Shown here: positions 22,159 through 34,560 of the stretch, in pieces
Layout of the letters: every line of letters starts with the position of its first letter
How positions within the stretch are numbered: the stretch's first letter is position 1
NCBI GenBank assembly: GCA_954871525.1
Contig: OX940867.1
Location: forward strand, 13,865,343-13,929,342
Direction: 5' to 3'
DNA: 64,000 nucleotides
DNA from: Parietaria judaica
Taxonomy: Eukaryota; Streptophyta; Magnoliopsida; Rosales; Urticaceae
Notes under the pieces: model-generated
Databases searched by the model: none
The model's input: the letters and a program-made list of their open reading frames with translations, nothing else
Told to the model about the DNA's origin: nothing
Program-made: the position numbers and the translations under genes

Positions 22159-25100
22159 TGTAATACCCAAAATCTAATAAATAATTAATAGTGGTAAATT
22201 TTTGTTCAATTATGAAAATAAGAAGGGTGCTAGGGAAATTTTTAATCTTTTTCTCTATCTTTGCCACGTGTCATTTAATTGTAAAGATGAGTCATTGATT
22301 ATGTGTCACCCTTCTACCTTTTCTCCCATTTTCTCCACCTTCTTGCCCACTCTTCACCTTATTTCCTCCCTATACCAAATAAGGCTTTTTCCCCTCTCTT
22401 CTTGATCAAAAAACACTCCCGATCTGCGAGGCTTGGAGGCAGGTGGCTGCTTCTCAAAGCTTAATCTCCCTCATGTTTGATCATCTTGGCTATACTTTGT
22501 AGGATTCAAGAATAACCCAACCGTAGGTAAACTTCCTTGTATTTTTTATTGATTCCCTTCAAAGAATTTTCATCAGATTATATATGTATATATATATATA
22601 TATTCATCATATAAGATGGGCTTAAAAGAACACTCTTGTTATTTTGTAGCTAAAAGAAATCCAAATTGGTTTATAGCCTTATACAGTAACCTAATGGTTT
22701 CTATGTGATGGGCTCTTGATGCAGCGGAAAGGTTGCCGGCGTGACAATTCCGATTGTTGATTCGACGCACGAATACCCAATTGAAACTCTTACAAATGGT
22801 TGTTGATTCGATGACTCGAATACCAACGCTCGGGCAACAAAAATCGGTCTCAAGACACGAATTTTTTGGACAAAACAATAATATTTTTAATTCTTCAAAT
22901 CTGCCTTTTCTTCATCTCTGCAATGCCCTTAATACAATCGTTCAAAAGCCAAGGAGACAAAAGGTCTCAGAAAACCAAAAGCCACACACTAATAATGGCG
23001 CAAAACTTAAAGTCGAAAGGAACACATAAAAACGACATTTTTTCCCCTAAACGACGCTAATGGACATAGCTACGCCCTGCTTGGTGTAGAGGACATCCGT
23101 AGCGTCGAAACGAGTGGCTAAAATAGGCAAATGGATGCTTGAGCAGAAAGTTACGCGCGCTCAAAGTCACGCATTGTTTGAGCGTCTCTCACAGCGCTCC
23201 AAATACGATAATGCACGCTCAATGTGGGGATGGCCCGCATCAGGTTTAGTGTCGATCCTTGTTAGGAAAAAGAAAATTAAGTTTTCATCTTTGGTTTGGT
23301 TATAAGATAATTTGGAGTTTGGTTACATATAGTCAATAATATATATGCTGTCTAAGTGTTTGAGGAATTTCTTTAGAGAGTAATATTTGATCTTAGTGAT
23401 TGAATTGTGCTTATTAGGTTGTCGTACCTATATTTAAATAAGTTTCAATTTTAATGATATAAGAGTTATGATTAGTGTATTTTCTTGAAGAGAAAAAAAA
23501 GGGAAGCTAAGCTATATAAATATATATATATAGATATAACTACATGATTATCAATGATTTCCAACAAGTATCAGATGAAGACAATTATGTGTATACAGAG
23601 TATATATGTATACAGAGTATATATATATATATATTTATATATATATGTGTATAATTAGTATACACGGGTCAATTTTCTATCTAGTAGCTACAAGTGTGTA
23701 AATTAAATAATTACTCTATATATGCTACTAAAATGTCTTCAAGTTATGCATATGGCGATATGGTTTAGAGTAATTTTCTATTGAGTGCCTTAATTATGTA
23801 TGTTAATATATTAGCATATTTGGACTTATAGTAGATTTTAATGCTTTTGGCTCTTACAATAAGCATTAGTTTTTATATGTTTCTCGAACATATTGGCTTA
23901 AGTTTTATACAGAATAGTGCTATTGCGGTGAGAAATTATACTTCTATAATTATAAATAGTCAAGTGTGGGAGTATAGAATCGTTAAGGGTAGTTGTCGGC
24001 TTTGGTAGATTTTAAATGAAAATTGAGATTTTGGTCTGAACAGGTTGAGGATCTTCCTTGCAAACAAAAGTAATGGTATAGAATTTATGTACCTTGTGTG
24101 CTCTTTAGAAACTGATATTTAAAACTTAAATATCAAGAGATTCTTACTCGAAGGAAGTAACACCTTGGGTTAATAAAGACTTATGAAGGAGTAAGGTACG
24201 TACAAGTATTCACCTACAGCACAACACTAATATAACATGTGTGATTTATTTTGTTAAAAATGTATGTTCGAATGTACGTGTATGATTGAATTACGTGAAA
24301 ATGAAATGTATGAATATATTCTTCATTACATGAAGAATATTATATACGATGAAATAAATACGCATGCTACTAAGGATGTTTACAATCATTAAGATAAGTA
24401 AGATAAATAATGTTTATGTTACGGCTATAGTATACAATATTCATGATGCATGCATGATCCATAATGCAACTACATATGTATATATATGCTTCAAAATAAA
24501 ATAAAAAACGAAAGTTTTTATGGCATCGTACCAAGAAATCTCAAACTGAGATGATGAAAGTTTATACCGAGACGCAAGGTTCTCATATGGTATATTATGA
24601 AATACACGTAACGAGATGATGAAAGTTATGATGCCTCGGGTTGATTTGGTTTGGGTCGTTCCCCCGATCCCCCTAAGGTTTGCACATATGGTACGCACGG
24701 AGGGCCGAAATTATGATAAGATATTTTCTATATTATTATTTTAAAATGATTTTCGATATATAAAGAATAATTGCATTCATTTGCATTTCATGTGACCGGT
24801 TAATGACGAAGCTTTTGTTTATAATTATATGTAATAATATTATGGTTTTTTTAAACATTATTATTAGTGAGTTATATATACTTGTACATAGTGGGCGCTA
24901 GCTCATTATAGTTGTGTTGTAGACCCAGGTAAATGACGAGTTCACGAATAGGGGCGGATGTGGCGGGATCGACACACTAGCATGTACAGTGCAAATGGTG
25001 ATAGAATCGATCTTTATGATGCATCTTTTCAACTTTTGGTATTTTGTCTTGATAACTATCGAGCTCCGCTGAATTTTGTTTCTGTTTTGAAACTAAGTGT

Positions 25101-25334
25101 TGTTCCAATTACTTGTTGTACGAGACCTTCTCACTATTATAATGTTCTTTTAAAAAAATGTGCGTTGAATTTGCGCTTTTAAAGTTTATATTTTACGCAA
25201 AAAAATGATTAGAGGATGACAAAATATATATATATATATATATTACAAATTTATTCCGCTTAATTTTTTTTTTTAAGTTGAAATTTTGCTAAGTTATGAT
25301 AAGAAGTAGCGTACTCGAGAAGTGGGTCGTAACA
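22159..25334 (+). mobile_element. Solo LTR (about 3.2 kb) with AAAAC target duplication
   Basis: Begins TGTAATACCC and ends GGTCGTAACA. Perfect AAAAC repeats flank it at 22154-22158 and 25335-25339. Such ends and length fit LTRs of plant chromoviruses of the Tekay/Del type (inference). No internal region is attached. The segment about 22618-23270 has a different character (TGATGCAGCGGAAAGG and GC-richer words) and may be a nested insertion. Confidence 0.75.
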
Positions 25335-28035
25335 AAAACTATATTGAAATCCTTATCACATAACGTTCATAAAGTTTTAGAAATCCTTATCACATAATGT
25401 TCATAAAGTTTTAGATCTAACATACCTAAACGACCTTTGCTGAGAAGAAATCCACACCTCTTTTCCTTTGCTTGTTTAACCGAGCTCCGAGTGTTATTTC
25501 TCAAAATCCTATCAGATTAGTCTCAAATAGAAAAGCAGCAAGTGCAAAATACATATACATAAACAAAATATGCATATTTATCGGGAAACCATATAATCAC
25601 TTAGTCGTACAAATTCATTTCATAACAAGATTTATTATAATTCCGGAAAGATAATTCATACCAAGTCATGATAAAATGCAATCAGAGCCATAAAAAAAAT
25701 CTATTTAAACAAACATCCTAGGGTTGAGCCATCTCAATCGGCTCGTCGATACAGATCTCAATACCTCATGAAGAAACTAGGTTCGATTTTTAAACCTCAT
25801 GACCGGCTATCAAATCCAATAAACACCAAATCTGGCTAAGGAAATCAGTAGGCCTCTTGCCTCTCCTTATCCTTAGCTAATAGGTAGTCGTCTAACTCTC
25901 TCTAGCTAGACACCAGAACACGCTCCACACTAATGTCTTGACTAATGTTATCTCTCGAGGGTTCACTTACACCACATGCCTCTATCTCAAGATGTTGACC
26001 ACATGCCATTTCCTCGGCATGTGAATCATCCGACATCCAACTCCACCTTGACGAATGAACCACGCGACTCTACCTAGTCGAGTGCACTACCTCCACCTCT
26101 CTCTAAATAAAATAGGCGACACAGATTTGGTTCCTTCTACTCTGAGAATTGCAAATAATGGCTCATTCCCGATAAAGACATTCAAAACATATAGAACATG
26201 CATTTTTCACATACAAAATTATCTTTCCATATCATAATACATCACCTCTATTCTCTAAACTCCTTTCCCGAACATATACTTTCTTTATAAACATTATCAT
26301 ACACAAGTGAGAAATGTATAATTTCCAATATCATATCAAACTAGGAAATTATCCACTAACACAAAAAAAAAAAAAAAAAACTGATTATATGCATATATTA
26401 TTCAAACCGGCAAAAGTTATCAAACATTACAACATGTGAATCACCGTACCAAATTAATCCTAACAATATACCTAAGAGATAATTGTACATTGAATAACTC
26501 AATTCCAATATTGCTTTACACTAGAGGTAGAAAATTACAGAACACATAAAAATACACAAATTGATCAGATTCGCAATTTATCGGTGATCACAAAAAATCT
26601 TCGCATATATAATTTTCAAAACCTCTACAACTAAACAATATCTTCAAAACAATTATCAATAACAATAGGATTAAAACAAGATCAATTCACGTCAATGGAA
26701 TCAAATAATGTGATTCACAATAGCCGATTAATTAACATACATTAACAAAGGTTTTTGGGTCAATCTTTTATAAACTAAAAAATGAACAGACAAACATATA
26801 TCAAGGTCATATACTTTATTCGCATCACAATTTTAAGTTCAGAACGGAGATACAAATTCCTCACTTATCAATGCATAATAGGGATTCAATCTATCACAAA
26901 CATTATCTAGCCGGAGAATCAACATAGAATAGCCTAAAAAAGCTAAACTCAAAATACAGACAAGATCATGAACTATTTAATCACGTTATTGTCTTCTCTA
27001 GTACATATATTATCAACAGTTCAATAAAATACAACAATATAGAGACTTAAAATTCCAATAATACAATTAGTTCTATACTATTATCTATACAAAAAAGTTG
27101 TAAACAGGACCAATTTATCTCTTTATTATTATAGTAACATTTAATTTTAAGAACCGAAAAAACTATTATAGGCAATGAACAAGAGCAAGACGAACTGATT
27201 TATCAAGAATACCCAATTAATTTTGCAAGCCAGATTTCGAATCTACAACAATAGAAACTGTAAATTCATTTGCAAATCAGACTACATTGTTCATATTCCA
27301 AACAATAGTCACATATCTTGAATCGACAAAAAAAAAAAAAAAAACACATGATATACAGATTTTACTCTCAAACAGTTCCGAAATTATAAACTTACACAAA
27401 ACAAAGGAAAATGTCAAGGATTCAAATTTCAATTAATAACTAATCCAAGAATCACATACTTCCGAACTATGTAAGAAAGAAATGTGAACAGAAAATCCCA
27501 AAAGCTATCAAGAAAGCAAGAAAAGTTCAGAGTGTAGGAACGTTTTACACCGGTTTATATAAAATTAATTTGAACGTAACATTTACGGGGAAATATCAAA
27601 AAAATTATCAAAGCTACGTAAAAACAATTTTCTACGTAAAAGCTTAACCACATGTTTATTAAAATGTTCATGCATGCTATTTTTTGTTTAAAAATTATTC
27701 TACGACATTCATGATCCCAATCATAAACATGCACACATATGTATATATACACATAATCATATTATCATTATATATACTTATATGTATACATGAAACGGGA
27801 TTATACCTCTTGTAGCGTAATTCGAGATCGCGCGCGCCTTCCTCGAAGATGGTAGAACTTTATGGAATATCAAGACTGGCCTCGTATTGAACTATAGATC
27901 AAGAAATCGAATTTCCTTATCTATGAACAATAGTGGCCGAATTCTTGTGTGAGAGATAGGAGAGCAAAGCTTCTTGCTTTTTGTAACTTCGCAGATGCAC
28001 AAGGCGATGAGCGCTCCAGGATTTGACCTCGAGGA
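25335..28035. other. AT-rich DNA without genes
   Basis: Continuation of the 20641-22158 sequence beyond the solo LTR. A 34-bp two-copy tandem duplication lies at 25346-25414. Near 27960-28075 the word AACTTCG.AGATGCACAAGGCGA occurs twice at the entry to the gypsy remnant. No protein family was seen. Confidence 0.5.
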
Positions 28036-28420
28036 TGGGATACGTAACTTCGTAGATGCACAAGGCGACGAGTGCAGCACCGGAGATTGACGGACTGGTC
28101 AATGAGTCCAGGCACACGCCCTTTTCTCCACACATCAGTAGCATCAGGATCGACGAGATGCCGAAGATCATACCGGTGGCGTACAAAGGAACGACGGATC
28201 CCAACGCACACGTGAAGGCATTCAGAATCGGGACGGGATGAGTCAACGTGCGCGGTTTAGAGCGGGAGGCCATCATGTGCCATATGTTCGTCGAAAGCCT
28301 ACAAGGGCCAGATCTGGAGTGGTTTTCCAAGCTTCCCTCCAACTCGGTTAGCTGCTTCGATCACCTCGTCTCCCACTTCCTACGAAATTGTTTGATGCAC
28401 GTGCAAAACGAGCTAAATAT
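28036..28420 (+). pseudogene. gag: Tat-1 gag remnant
   Basis: Reads SAAPEIDGLVNES, then YKGTTDPNAHVKAFRIG, matching the start of the gag domain of Tat-2 (SVAPEIERLVEEA and YDGTTDPKVHLRAFRI). Further gag words such as WFSKL and SCFDHLVSHFLRN appear in shifted frames to about 28420. The sequence then jumps into reverse transcriptase, so roughly 1 kb of gag, zinc knuckle and protease is deleted. Confidence 0.75.
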
Positions 28421-29152
28421 AAGTGACTTGTGGCTGCCAGGGATCGACCCGTCAATCATGGCGCATCGGCTCAACGCTGACCCAAGCTATCGACCTATCA
28501 AGCAGAAAAGAAGGAAGCTGGCGCCCGACAAGAACAAGATAATCAACGACGAGGTGGAGAGGCTATTCTCGACGGGAGCAATCAGGAGGTCAAGTACTCC
28601 GAGTGGCTAGCCAATACCGTCGTCATAAAGAAGAAGAGTCGCAAGTGGCGAGTGTGCGTGGACTTCACGTACTTGAACAAGGCATGTCCTAAGAACATAT
28701 TCCCGATGCCACATAAAGATCGTCTCGTCGAAGCTACCCACAGATACGAACTATTGAGCTTTATGGATGCCTATTCAGGTTATAACCAGATCAAGATGCA
28801 CTTGGAATATGAAGAAAAGACCACTTTCGTCAGCGAAAGAGGGACGTACTGCTACAAAGTCATGCCCTTCGGGCTGAAGAACGCGGGGGCAACCTACCAA
28901 AGACTGGTGACCAAGATGTTTAGCAAGCAGATTGGGGAGACAATGAAGGTCTACATCCACAACATAGTGGTCAAATCCTTGATGGCAACGGCGCATATCG
29001 AGCACCTGGAGGAATGCTTCAAAATCCTCAACCAGCACGGGATGAAGCTCAACCCCGCAAAATGCACCTTTGGGGTGGCCTCCATCAAGTTCATGCCCTC
29101 GCCCTGGAATAGACGAGAAGTTCAGAAGCTGACCGGGAGGATCGCCGCCTGA
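28421..29152 (+). pseudogene. pol: Tat-1 reverse transcriptase
   Basis: Reads DPSIMAHRLNADP, KQKRRKLAPDK, VCVDFTYLNKACPK, FMDAYSGYNQIKMH and YKVMPFGLKNAGATYQRL, typical of gypsy reverse transcriptase. The catalytic YIDD box is YIHN, so both aspartates are lost, while the first Asp (FMDAYSGYNQI) remains. A frameshift lies near 28590, and about 20 codons are deleted after GVASIKF (29085-29105). Inactive. Confidence 0.88.
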
Positions 29153-30055
29153 ACAAGTTCATCTCGCGCTAGACCGATAAGGGTCTCCTTTTCTATTAAC
29201 TGCTGCGGAAGAACAAGAAATTTGAGTGGACCGAAGATTGTGAGAAGGCGTTTCAAGAGCTCAAGGAATACCTCTCATCGCCACCAGTGATGACCAAGTC
29301 GACGCCAGGAGAACCAGTGTACTTGTACGTAGAAATGTCGGATGAAGTAGTCAGCGGAGTGCTAATCAGGGAGGACAAGGGAGAGCAGAGACCCGTCTCT
29401 TACATCAGCCGCAAGCTCCTTGACGCGAAGAATAGGTACCCGCAAATCAAAAAGCTAGCCTTGGCCGTGTTTGAGGCGTCGACCAAGCTGCGGCACCACT
29501 TCCAAGCCTACAACATCGTCGTCATGACCGAGAGGCCTATATGCTCCATCATCCATAGCCCCAACCAGTCAGGAAGAATAACGAAGTGGTCAATTAGGCT
29601 AGGCGTGTATGACGTAGAGTATCGAATCCGGACATGCCGAAAGTCCCAGGTGTTAGCTGATTTATTAATCAAACTCTCGACGGAAGCGGCGGAATTAAGT
29701 GATGAAGTCGGGACTTAGAAGATAAACATTGACGGGATCAGACCTGTCTCTCCGATGGGGGACGTGGTGGAGAAAGCATGTCGGCTCGGCTATCGCGCCA
29801 CCAATAACGAGGCCGAATACAAAGCACTCATCGTCGGGATGCAGTCAGCCCTCGCGATCGGAGTTAGGTGCTTCTACGTCTTCTCGGACTCCCACCTGAT
29901 AGTCAACCATGTCAACGGAGAATATGAATGACACGACGAGCGGATGGAGGCTTACGCCCGAATCGCCGAGGCCCTCTTCAAGAATTTCACATGCTTCAGC
30001 CTCACCAAGGTGACAAGGGAGACAATACCTACGCATACGCGCTAGCGGGCCTGGA
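29153..30055 (+). pseudogene. pol: Tat-1 RNase H and second RNase H
   Basis: The first RNase H reads SGVLIREDKGEQRPVSYIS, HFQAYNIVVMTERP and QVLADLLIKL (29287-29718). After a stop, a second RNase H domain gives YRATNNEAEYKALIVG and VFSDSHLIVNHVNGEY (about 29785-29930). That duplicate domain is diagnostic of Tat elements. The region ends in several stops. Confidence 0.82.
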
Positions 30056-30211
30056 GAAGCCAAGCATCCTACGAGAGGAAGGACCCGAGAAGAGGAAGGT
30101 GAGGATCGACGATGGGAGCAAGGAAGACACGACGAACAACATCCACGACATCGAAGAAGCCTCCGACGACGACGACGATGAACAGGGGCGTGATCGCCGA
30201 CGACTTGCGAA

Positions 30212-30225
30212 CCCCCCCCCCCCCC
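30212..30225 (+). repeat. C homopolymer (14 C)
   Basis: A poly-C run in the degenerate linker between RNase H and integrase; its length may be unreliable. Confidence 0.85.
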
Positions 30226-30329
30226 TGCCCCTTCTGAATACATCCTCGGCGGAACCCTCCCCGAAGATCGATAGGAGGCGAGGAAGATCAAAGTAAAAAG
30301 CTCGAGATACACTGTCCTACAACAAAAAT

Positions 30330-31480
30330 AGTACAAGAGAAGCTTAGCCGGCCCTTATCTGAGGTGTCTAAGCGAGAAGGAGGCCGAGTATGTGCTGCGG
30401 GATATCCTCGGTGGGGAATGCGGAAATCACTCTTGCGGACTATCGTTTCTACGAAAGACCAAGAGGCGGGGCTTTTTCTGGAAAACCATGGTCGCCGACT
30501 GCAACAATCACGCAAAGAGATTTGATAAATGTCAACGTCATGCCCCCTCCATCAACTGCCCAACAGAGGAGCTATCATTGGTCGTCGTACCATACCCATT
30601 TATGAAGTGGTCGATGGAAATCGTCGGACCTATACCCGTCGGCAGAAAGTAAAAGAGGTTCATGCTCGTGATCACGAACTTTTTCACGAAATGGACATAG
30701 GCTGAATCCTACGCTAGCATAAAATACTCCAATGTCAAAAGCTACATGTGGAAGAACATCCTCACCCGCTTCGGGCAATAAGAGATATAATCGCCGACAA
30801 CGGTTCCCAGTTCATCTTAAGGCGCTCCCAGGACTTCTGCAGCCGTTGGATAGTCAAGTTTAACACCTCGACGCCCCGGTACCCACAAGGCAACAGGAAC
30901 GCCGAGGCAGTTAACAGGACGATAGTCGACACCATCAAGAAAAAATTTGACGAGAAGAAAGGACTCTGGGCGGAAGAGCTGTTGGGCGTACTGTGGACTT
31001 ACCGAACAACTCGACACTTAGCGACCGGGGAGTCCCCGTTTGCCCTGGCCTTTAGAGTCGAGGCGGTGATCCCAGCGGAGGTAGGAGTTCTGAGCCTCAG
31101 ACGGACATTGGCCTCGCACGACGAGGAAGCCAACAACCAGTGCCTGCGGCATCAGCTCGATAATATCGACGAAAGGCGGGAACAATCGTGTGTACACATC
31201 GCCAACTACCCAAGTACGATAGCCCGCCACTACAACAAGAAGGTTCGGCCAAGGAGGTTCAGAATTGAAGAATTGGTCCTCAGGCGAGTCTTCCCAAATA
31301 CGGCGGAGATCAATGCCGACAAACTCGGTCAAAGTTGGGAATGACCGTACTTAGTGGCAGGAGTTATCAAGTCGGGCGTCTACGAGCTCCAAAACTCCTA
31401 GGGAGCCAAGATGATACGAAGCTGGAACGTGAAACACTTGAAGAAGTATTACTAGTAGTACGCCAAACTACGGCGACGCC
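30330..31480 (+). pseudogene. pol: Tat-1 integrase
   Basis: Integrase words in several frames: CNNHAKRFDKCQRHAPS (zinc-binding C-X2-C), PFMKWSMEIVGPIPV, DIIADNGSQFI, YPQGNRNAEAVNRTI, VLWTYRTTRHLATGESPFAL and AVIPAEVGV. The first catalytic Asp is replaced by Glu (MEIVGP where Tat-2 has MDIVGP); the second Asp and the Glu are present. At least three frameshifts and several stops occur. The C-terminal tail runs to about 31480. Confidence 0.85.
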
Positions 31481-31670
31481 ACCTAGTAAGGGAAATTCCG
31501 ACAAAGTTGTGACGTCTGATCCTTGTTTATCACATATATAGTTCGACAACCTTTGGCCATCTCCACTTTCTATAATCAAGAATATTTAAAGATCAGCGCC
31601 GGAGGCTCCAGGCTCGAAACTAATAACCATGTTTATTTCATATAAAAACTAACATATAGGAAATAAAACA

Positions 31671-31919
31671 GGCACAATGCCCATGGTCGAGGCGCAATGC
31701 CCATAGGGCGCAATGCCATCAATCGACGACGCAATACCAAGAAGAAGAAAAAAAGAGGCGCAGTGCCCACGATCGAGGCGCAATGCCCATAGGGCGCAAT
31801 GCCATCGATCGACGGCGCAACGCCAAGAAGAAGAAAAAAGGCACAATGCCCACAGCGCGCAATGCCATCGATGGACGGTGTAATACTGAGAAGAAATATA
31901 AGAGGCGCAATGCCCAAGG
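31671..31919 (+). repeat. 3' tandem repeat of Tat-1 (about 85-bp unit)
   Basis: Units begin GGCRCARTGCCCA at 31671, 31757, 31840 and 31903; the third is shortened and the last is cut by the copia LTR at 31920. Each unit contains CGCAATGCCATCGATCGACGG-type DNA and a GAAGAAGAAA tract. Tat elements commonly carry tandem repeats between integrase and the 3' LTR. Confidence 0.88.
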
Positions 31920-33762
31920 TGTTGGACATATGTCCTTAAACATGCTGTTTTTATCCATTTGTAAACGATTATGACATCGTTGAATAAAAGATGGTTCTTA
32001 TTATGTTAATCTAATTATAGTTTCTGGTAGAGTAAAATAGAATGTTTGTTCCTTAGTTCATAAAGTATTTTAATCATAATAAATGAACATAAAAACGTCC
32101 GTGACCTGATTAACTGGGTGGGAGCCCATTAATCGTATAAGGTCATTAATGTGACTAAGTGACAATCCTATTCTAGATTAAGTGTGTGTCGCACTCACTA
32201 GAAGTGCATTAAGTATGAAGTGTTTTCATACTAGACTGGACCTGACTTAAACTCCAGAAGTTATCATATAAGACCGCCAGTGATAACTTGGAGTTGATTC
32301 ACTAGTAGATGATCAAATGAATATTCGATCTAAGTCCCGAGTGTTCTTAAGTCCGAGCTACTGGCTTGATTGTTCTTTGATTTCACCGTTCAAAAGCACA
32401 ATATATTACCGTTGTTCCGAACACTATTATTTTGGGAACATGATAGTTAGTAGTAAGGGTAGCTTGGTCATAGACATGGGCATCACACAGCTCTCTTTAG
32501 AGTCAAGATGATTCCCTTTGTCGTCAGTGGTGAAAAATGAGAGGTACCCATGCGCAACTTATGAATCAAAACCATAAGTCGGTTATTCATAATATTACTG
32601 ACTAAGTCAAGGAGGAAAATGCAATGAGAGGCAAAACGGTAAAAACTGCCTGCTCATGTGTGGATCATCAAGTGAAAGATCAATAACCCGAATTTTATTG
32701 TATCAATGGACACCCTGCTGTAATAAAGGGAATAATATATACTGTATCACTAAAGAGTGCAGCCTCGGGTTTATAGTGGAATTACACCGAGGTTTGACGA
32801 ACGTCCTAGCAGTTCATTGGAGCTTAAATTATACGGGCCCAAGTTCCCCAGTATAGCTTCGTAACGGATGATACGTACGTGATTGAAACATTTTCAGATC
32901 TTTAATCACTTGGCAAGATTTTTAAAACTGAAGTCTGTGATAGACATCAGATAGTTTTATCAGTAGCGTGGCAAAGGTACCATAACCGAAATTGACGGAC
33001 AAAAGAAAGTGTCAACATGAAAGATATTGGAAATTAAATTCTAAGAAACTTAGCTTTTGGAACCGAGTTGTTTTGACGCACGGTTTGTGATTCAGAGAAA
33101 TCTAGACCATTAGGGAGGGAATTTCTCCAATTCGGTTACAGTCTGAGCCTATAAATAAGGAGTTCATTCTACACTTTTTTCACACCTTCCCCAAAGCAAA
33201 AATTCGATCTCTCTCTCTCTCTCTCTTAGAGTCTACGAATTTTTTGCTACTGATCTCTCATTCTGGTTCGGCTTAAGAGACTTAGTTCTCCGAAAGCTTA
33301 AAAAGAACCATCAGTTAAAATTTGCGACGGAGTCCTGCCGGCGAAGCCCACGCTTCGGTACGAGGAGGCCAGGAGATTATCCCGGAAAATCACAGGTGTT
33401 TCCCTCAGCACCGGTAAAGCCCTGCCAAGTTCTGAACACACAGCCGGAAGTCATCATCTAAGGTATGGCCTTATGCATTGGGTTAATAAATGCGACCATT
33501 TACTGCTTTCTATTTATTTCCTATAGACTAGATTATTAATAAGTATTTATGAATATTAAATTACCTAATATTTATCAGATCTTGTAATATGGTTATTATC
33601 CGATGTTCAGACCGTTGGTCGGTTAATATGTTTTCCGCTTAAAAATAATTTTTTAAATGTTACCCGGACGGTTCAACGACATATTTTGCTATAATATTCA
33701 CTGGATCCGAGACGTGATCCCCATAAATCGGTATCATTTAGAATCATTTTTTTTTTTCAACA
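31920..33762 (+). repeat. Copia LTR A (1843 bp)
   Basis: Starts TGTTGGACATATGTCC, ends CAACA in front of the primer-binding site. TATA box TATAAATA at 33150-33157 is followed by a (CT)n stretch (33207-33225), where transcription probably begins. Compared with LTR B it lacks about 850 bp (B 42765-43620) just upstream of the TATA region. The 5 bases before it are CAAGG (31915-31919). Confidence 0.88.
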
Positions 33763-33764
33763 AT

Positions 33765-33783
33765 TGGTATCAGAGTCATGGTT
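33765..33783 (+). promoter_or_regulatory. Primer-binding site after LTR A
   Basis: TGGTATCAGAGTCATGGTT matches plant initiator-Met tRNA in its first 11 bases, directly after the LTR end. Confidence 0.85.
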
Positions 33784-34332
33784 CAAGGATAAATAATTAC
33801 GTAATTTGATTCAACGGTTTTGAAGGAACGAATTATTTGATGAATAAATTAATTTTAAAATTGATATTGGATTTCTAGATATTTTAAATATTAATTTAAA
33901 ATTGGGTAATTACCCGACCCGTGTAAATTCGGATCGGGTAATGGGACGGGCTGCCGAAAAAGCCCAACCCGTGGGCTCGGGTTCGCACGAGGCGAACCAA
34001 GTGGGAGGCCGGGCTGGTTGCCCAGCTCGCAGGAAGCGCGCGTAGGGTTGCTGGCTGCAGCCCGTGGGCCACGCGCAGGGCCTGGCTCAAGCCCATCGCT
34101 CGCCCGAGCTGGGCACGCTGCATGGCAGCAAATCGGGCCTTGTGGCCCTACCTGAGAGCTCGACCCAGCCCAATTCACAAGGGCTGGGCGCGTGCTTTGA
34201 TCCGCGTGCACGTGTGCCCGGGTTTTCACCCGGATAACCCACATGTAATTTAAAAAAAAATCTAATTATTAATTATTATTATTAAAATAAAATAAAATAA
34301 TTATGAATTAAATTAATTTATTAAAATTAAAA

Positions 34333-34560
34333 TATGGATGTTATTTCTGGATAAATAACATTGTCTTATTTTAATTCATTAAAATTAAAATATGGATGTT
34401 ATTTCTGGATAAATAACATTGTCTTATTTTAAAATTCATAAAATTAAATATGGATGTTATTTCTGGATAAATAACATTGTCTTATTTTAAAATTCATAAA
34501 ATTAAATATGGATGTTATTTAATGATTAAATAACATTGTCTTATTTAAAAATTAAAATAT
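34333..34560 (+). repeat. Four 58-bp leader repeats, each with a hairpin
   Basis: TATGGATGTTATTT recurs at 34333, 34391, 34449 and 34507. In each, ATGTTATTT pairs with AAATAACAT across a 6-base loop (first unit 34338-34361). The second copia leader has three 56-bp units. Confidence 0.88.

Larger units (their letters stand above)
28036..31919 (+). mobile_element. Degenerate Ty3/gypsy Tat-type element (Tat-1)
   Basis: Order is gag remnant, reverse transcriptase, RNase H, a second (archaeal-type) RNase H and integrase, then a 3' tandem repeat. Protease and most of gag are missing. The second RNase H between RNase H and integrase is a mark of the Tat (Ogre/Retand) lineage. The element is cut on the right by copia LTR A at 31920, so its 3' LTR would lie beyond this window if it survives. 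The left LTR was not identified. Confidence 0.82.

Noticed and set aside
29845..30336. 163-codon minus-strand frame over the Tat-1 linker
   Set aside because: Lies opposite the second RNase H and linker of Tat-1, crosses a poly-C run and is low-complexity; it does not resemble the antisense gene of Tat-2.
33891..34244. 117-codon minus-strand frame in the GC-rich leader block
   Set aside because: Not conserved in the equivalent block 44945-45290; open only because GC-rich DNA lacks stops.
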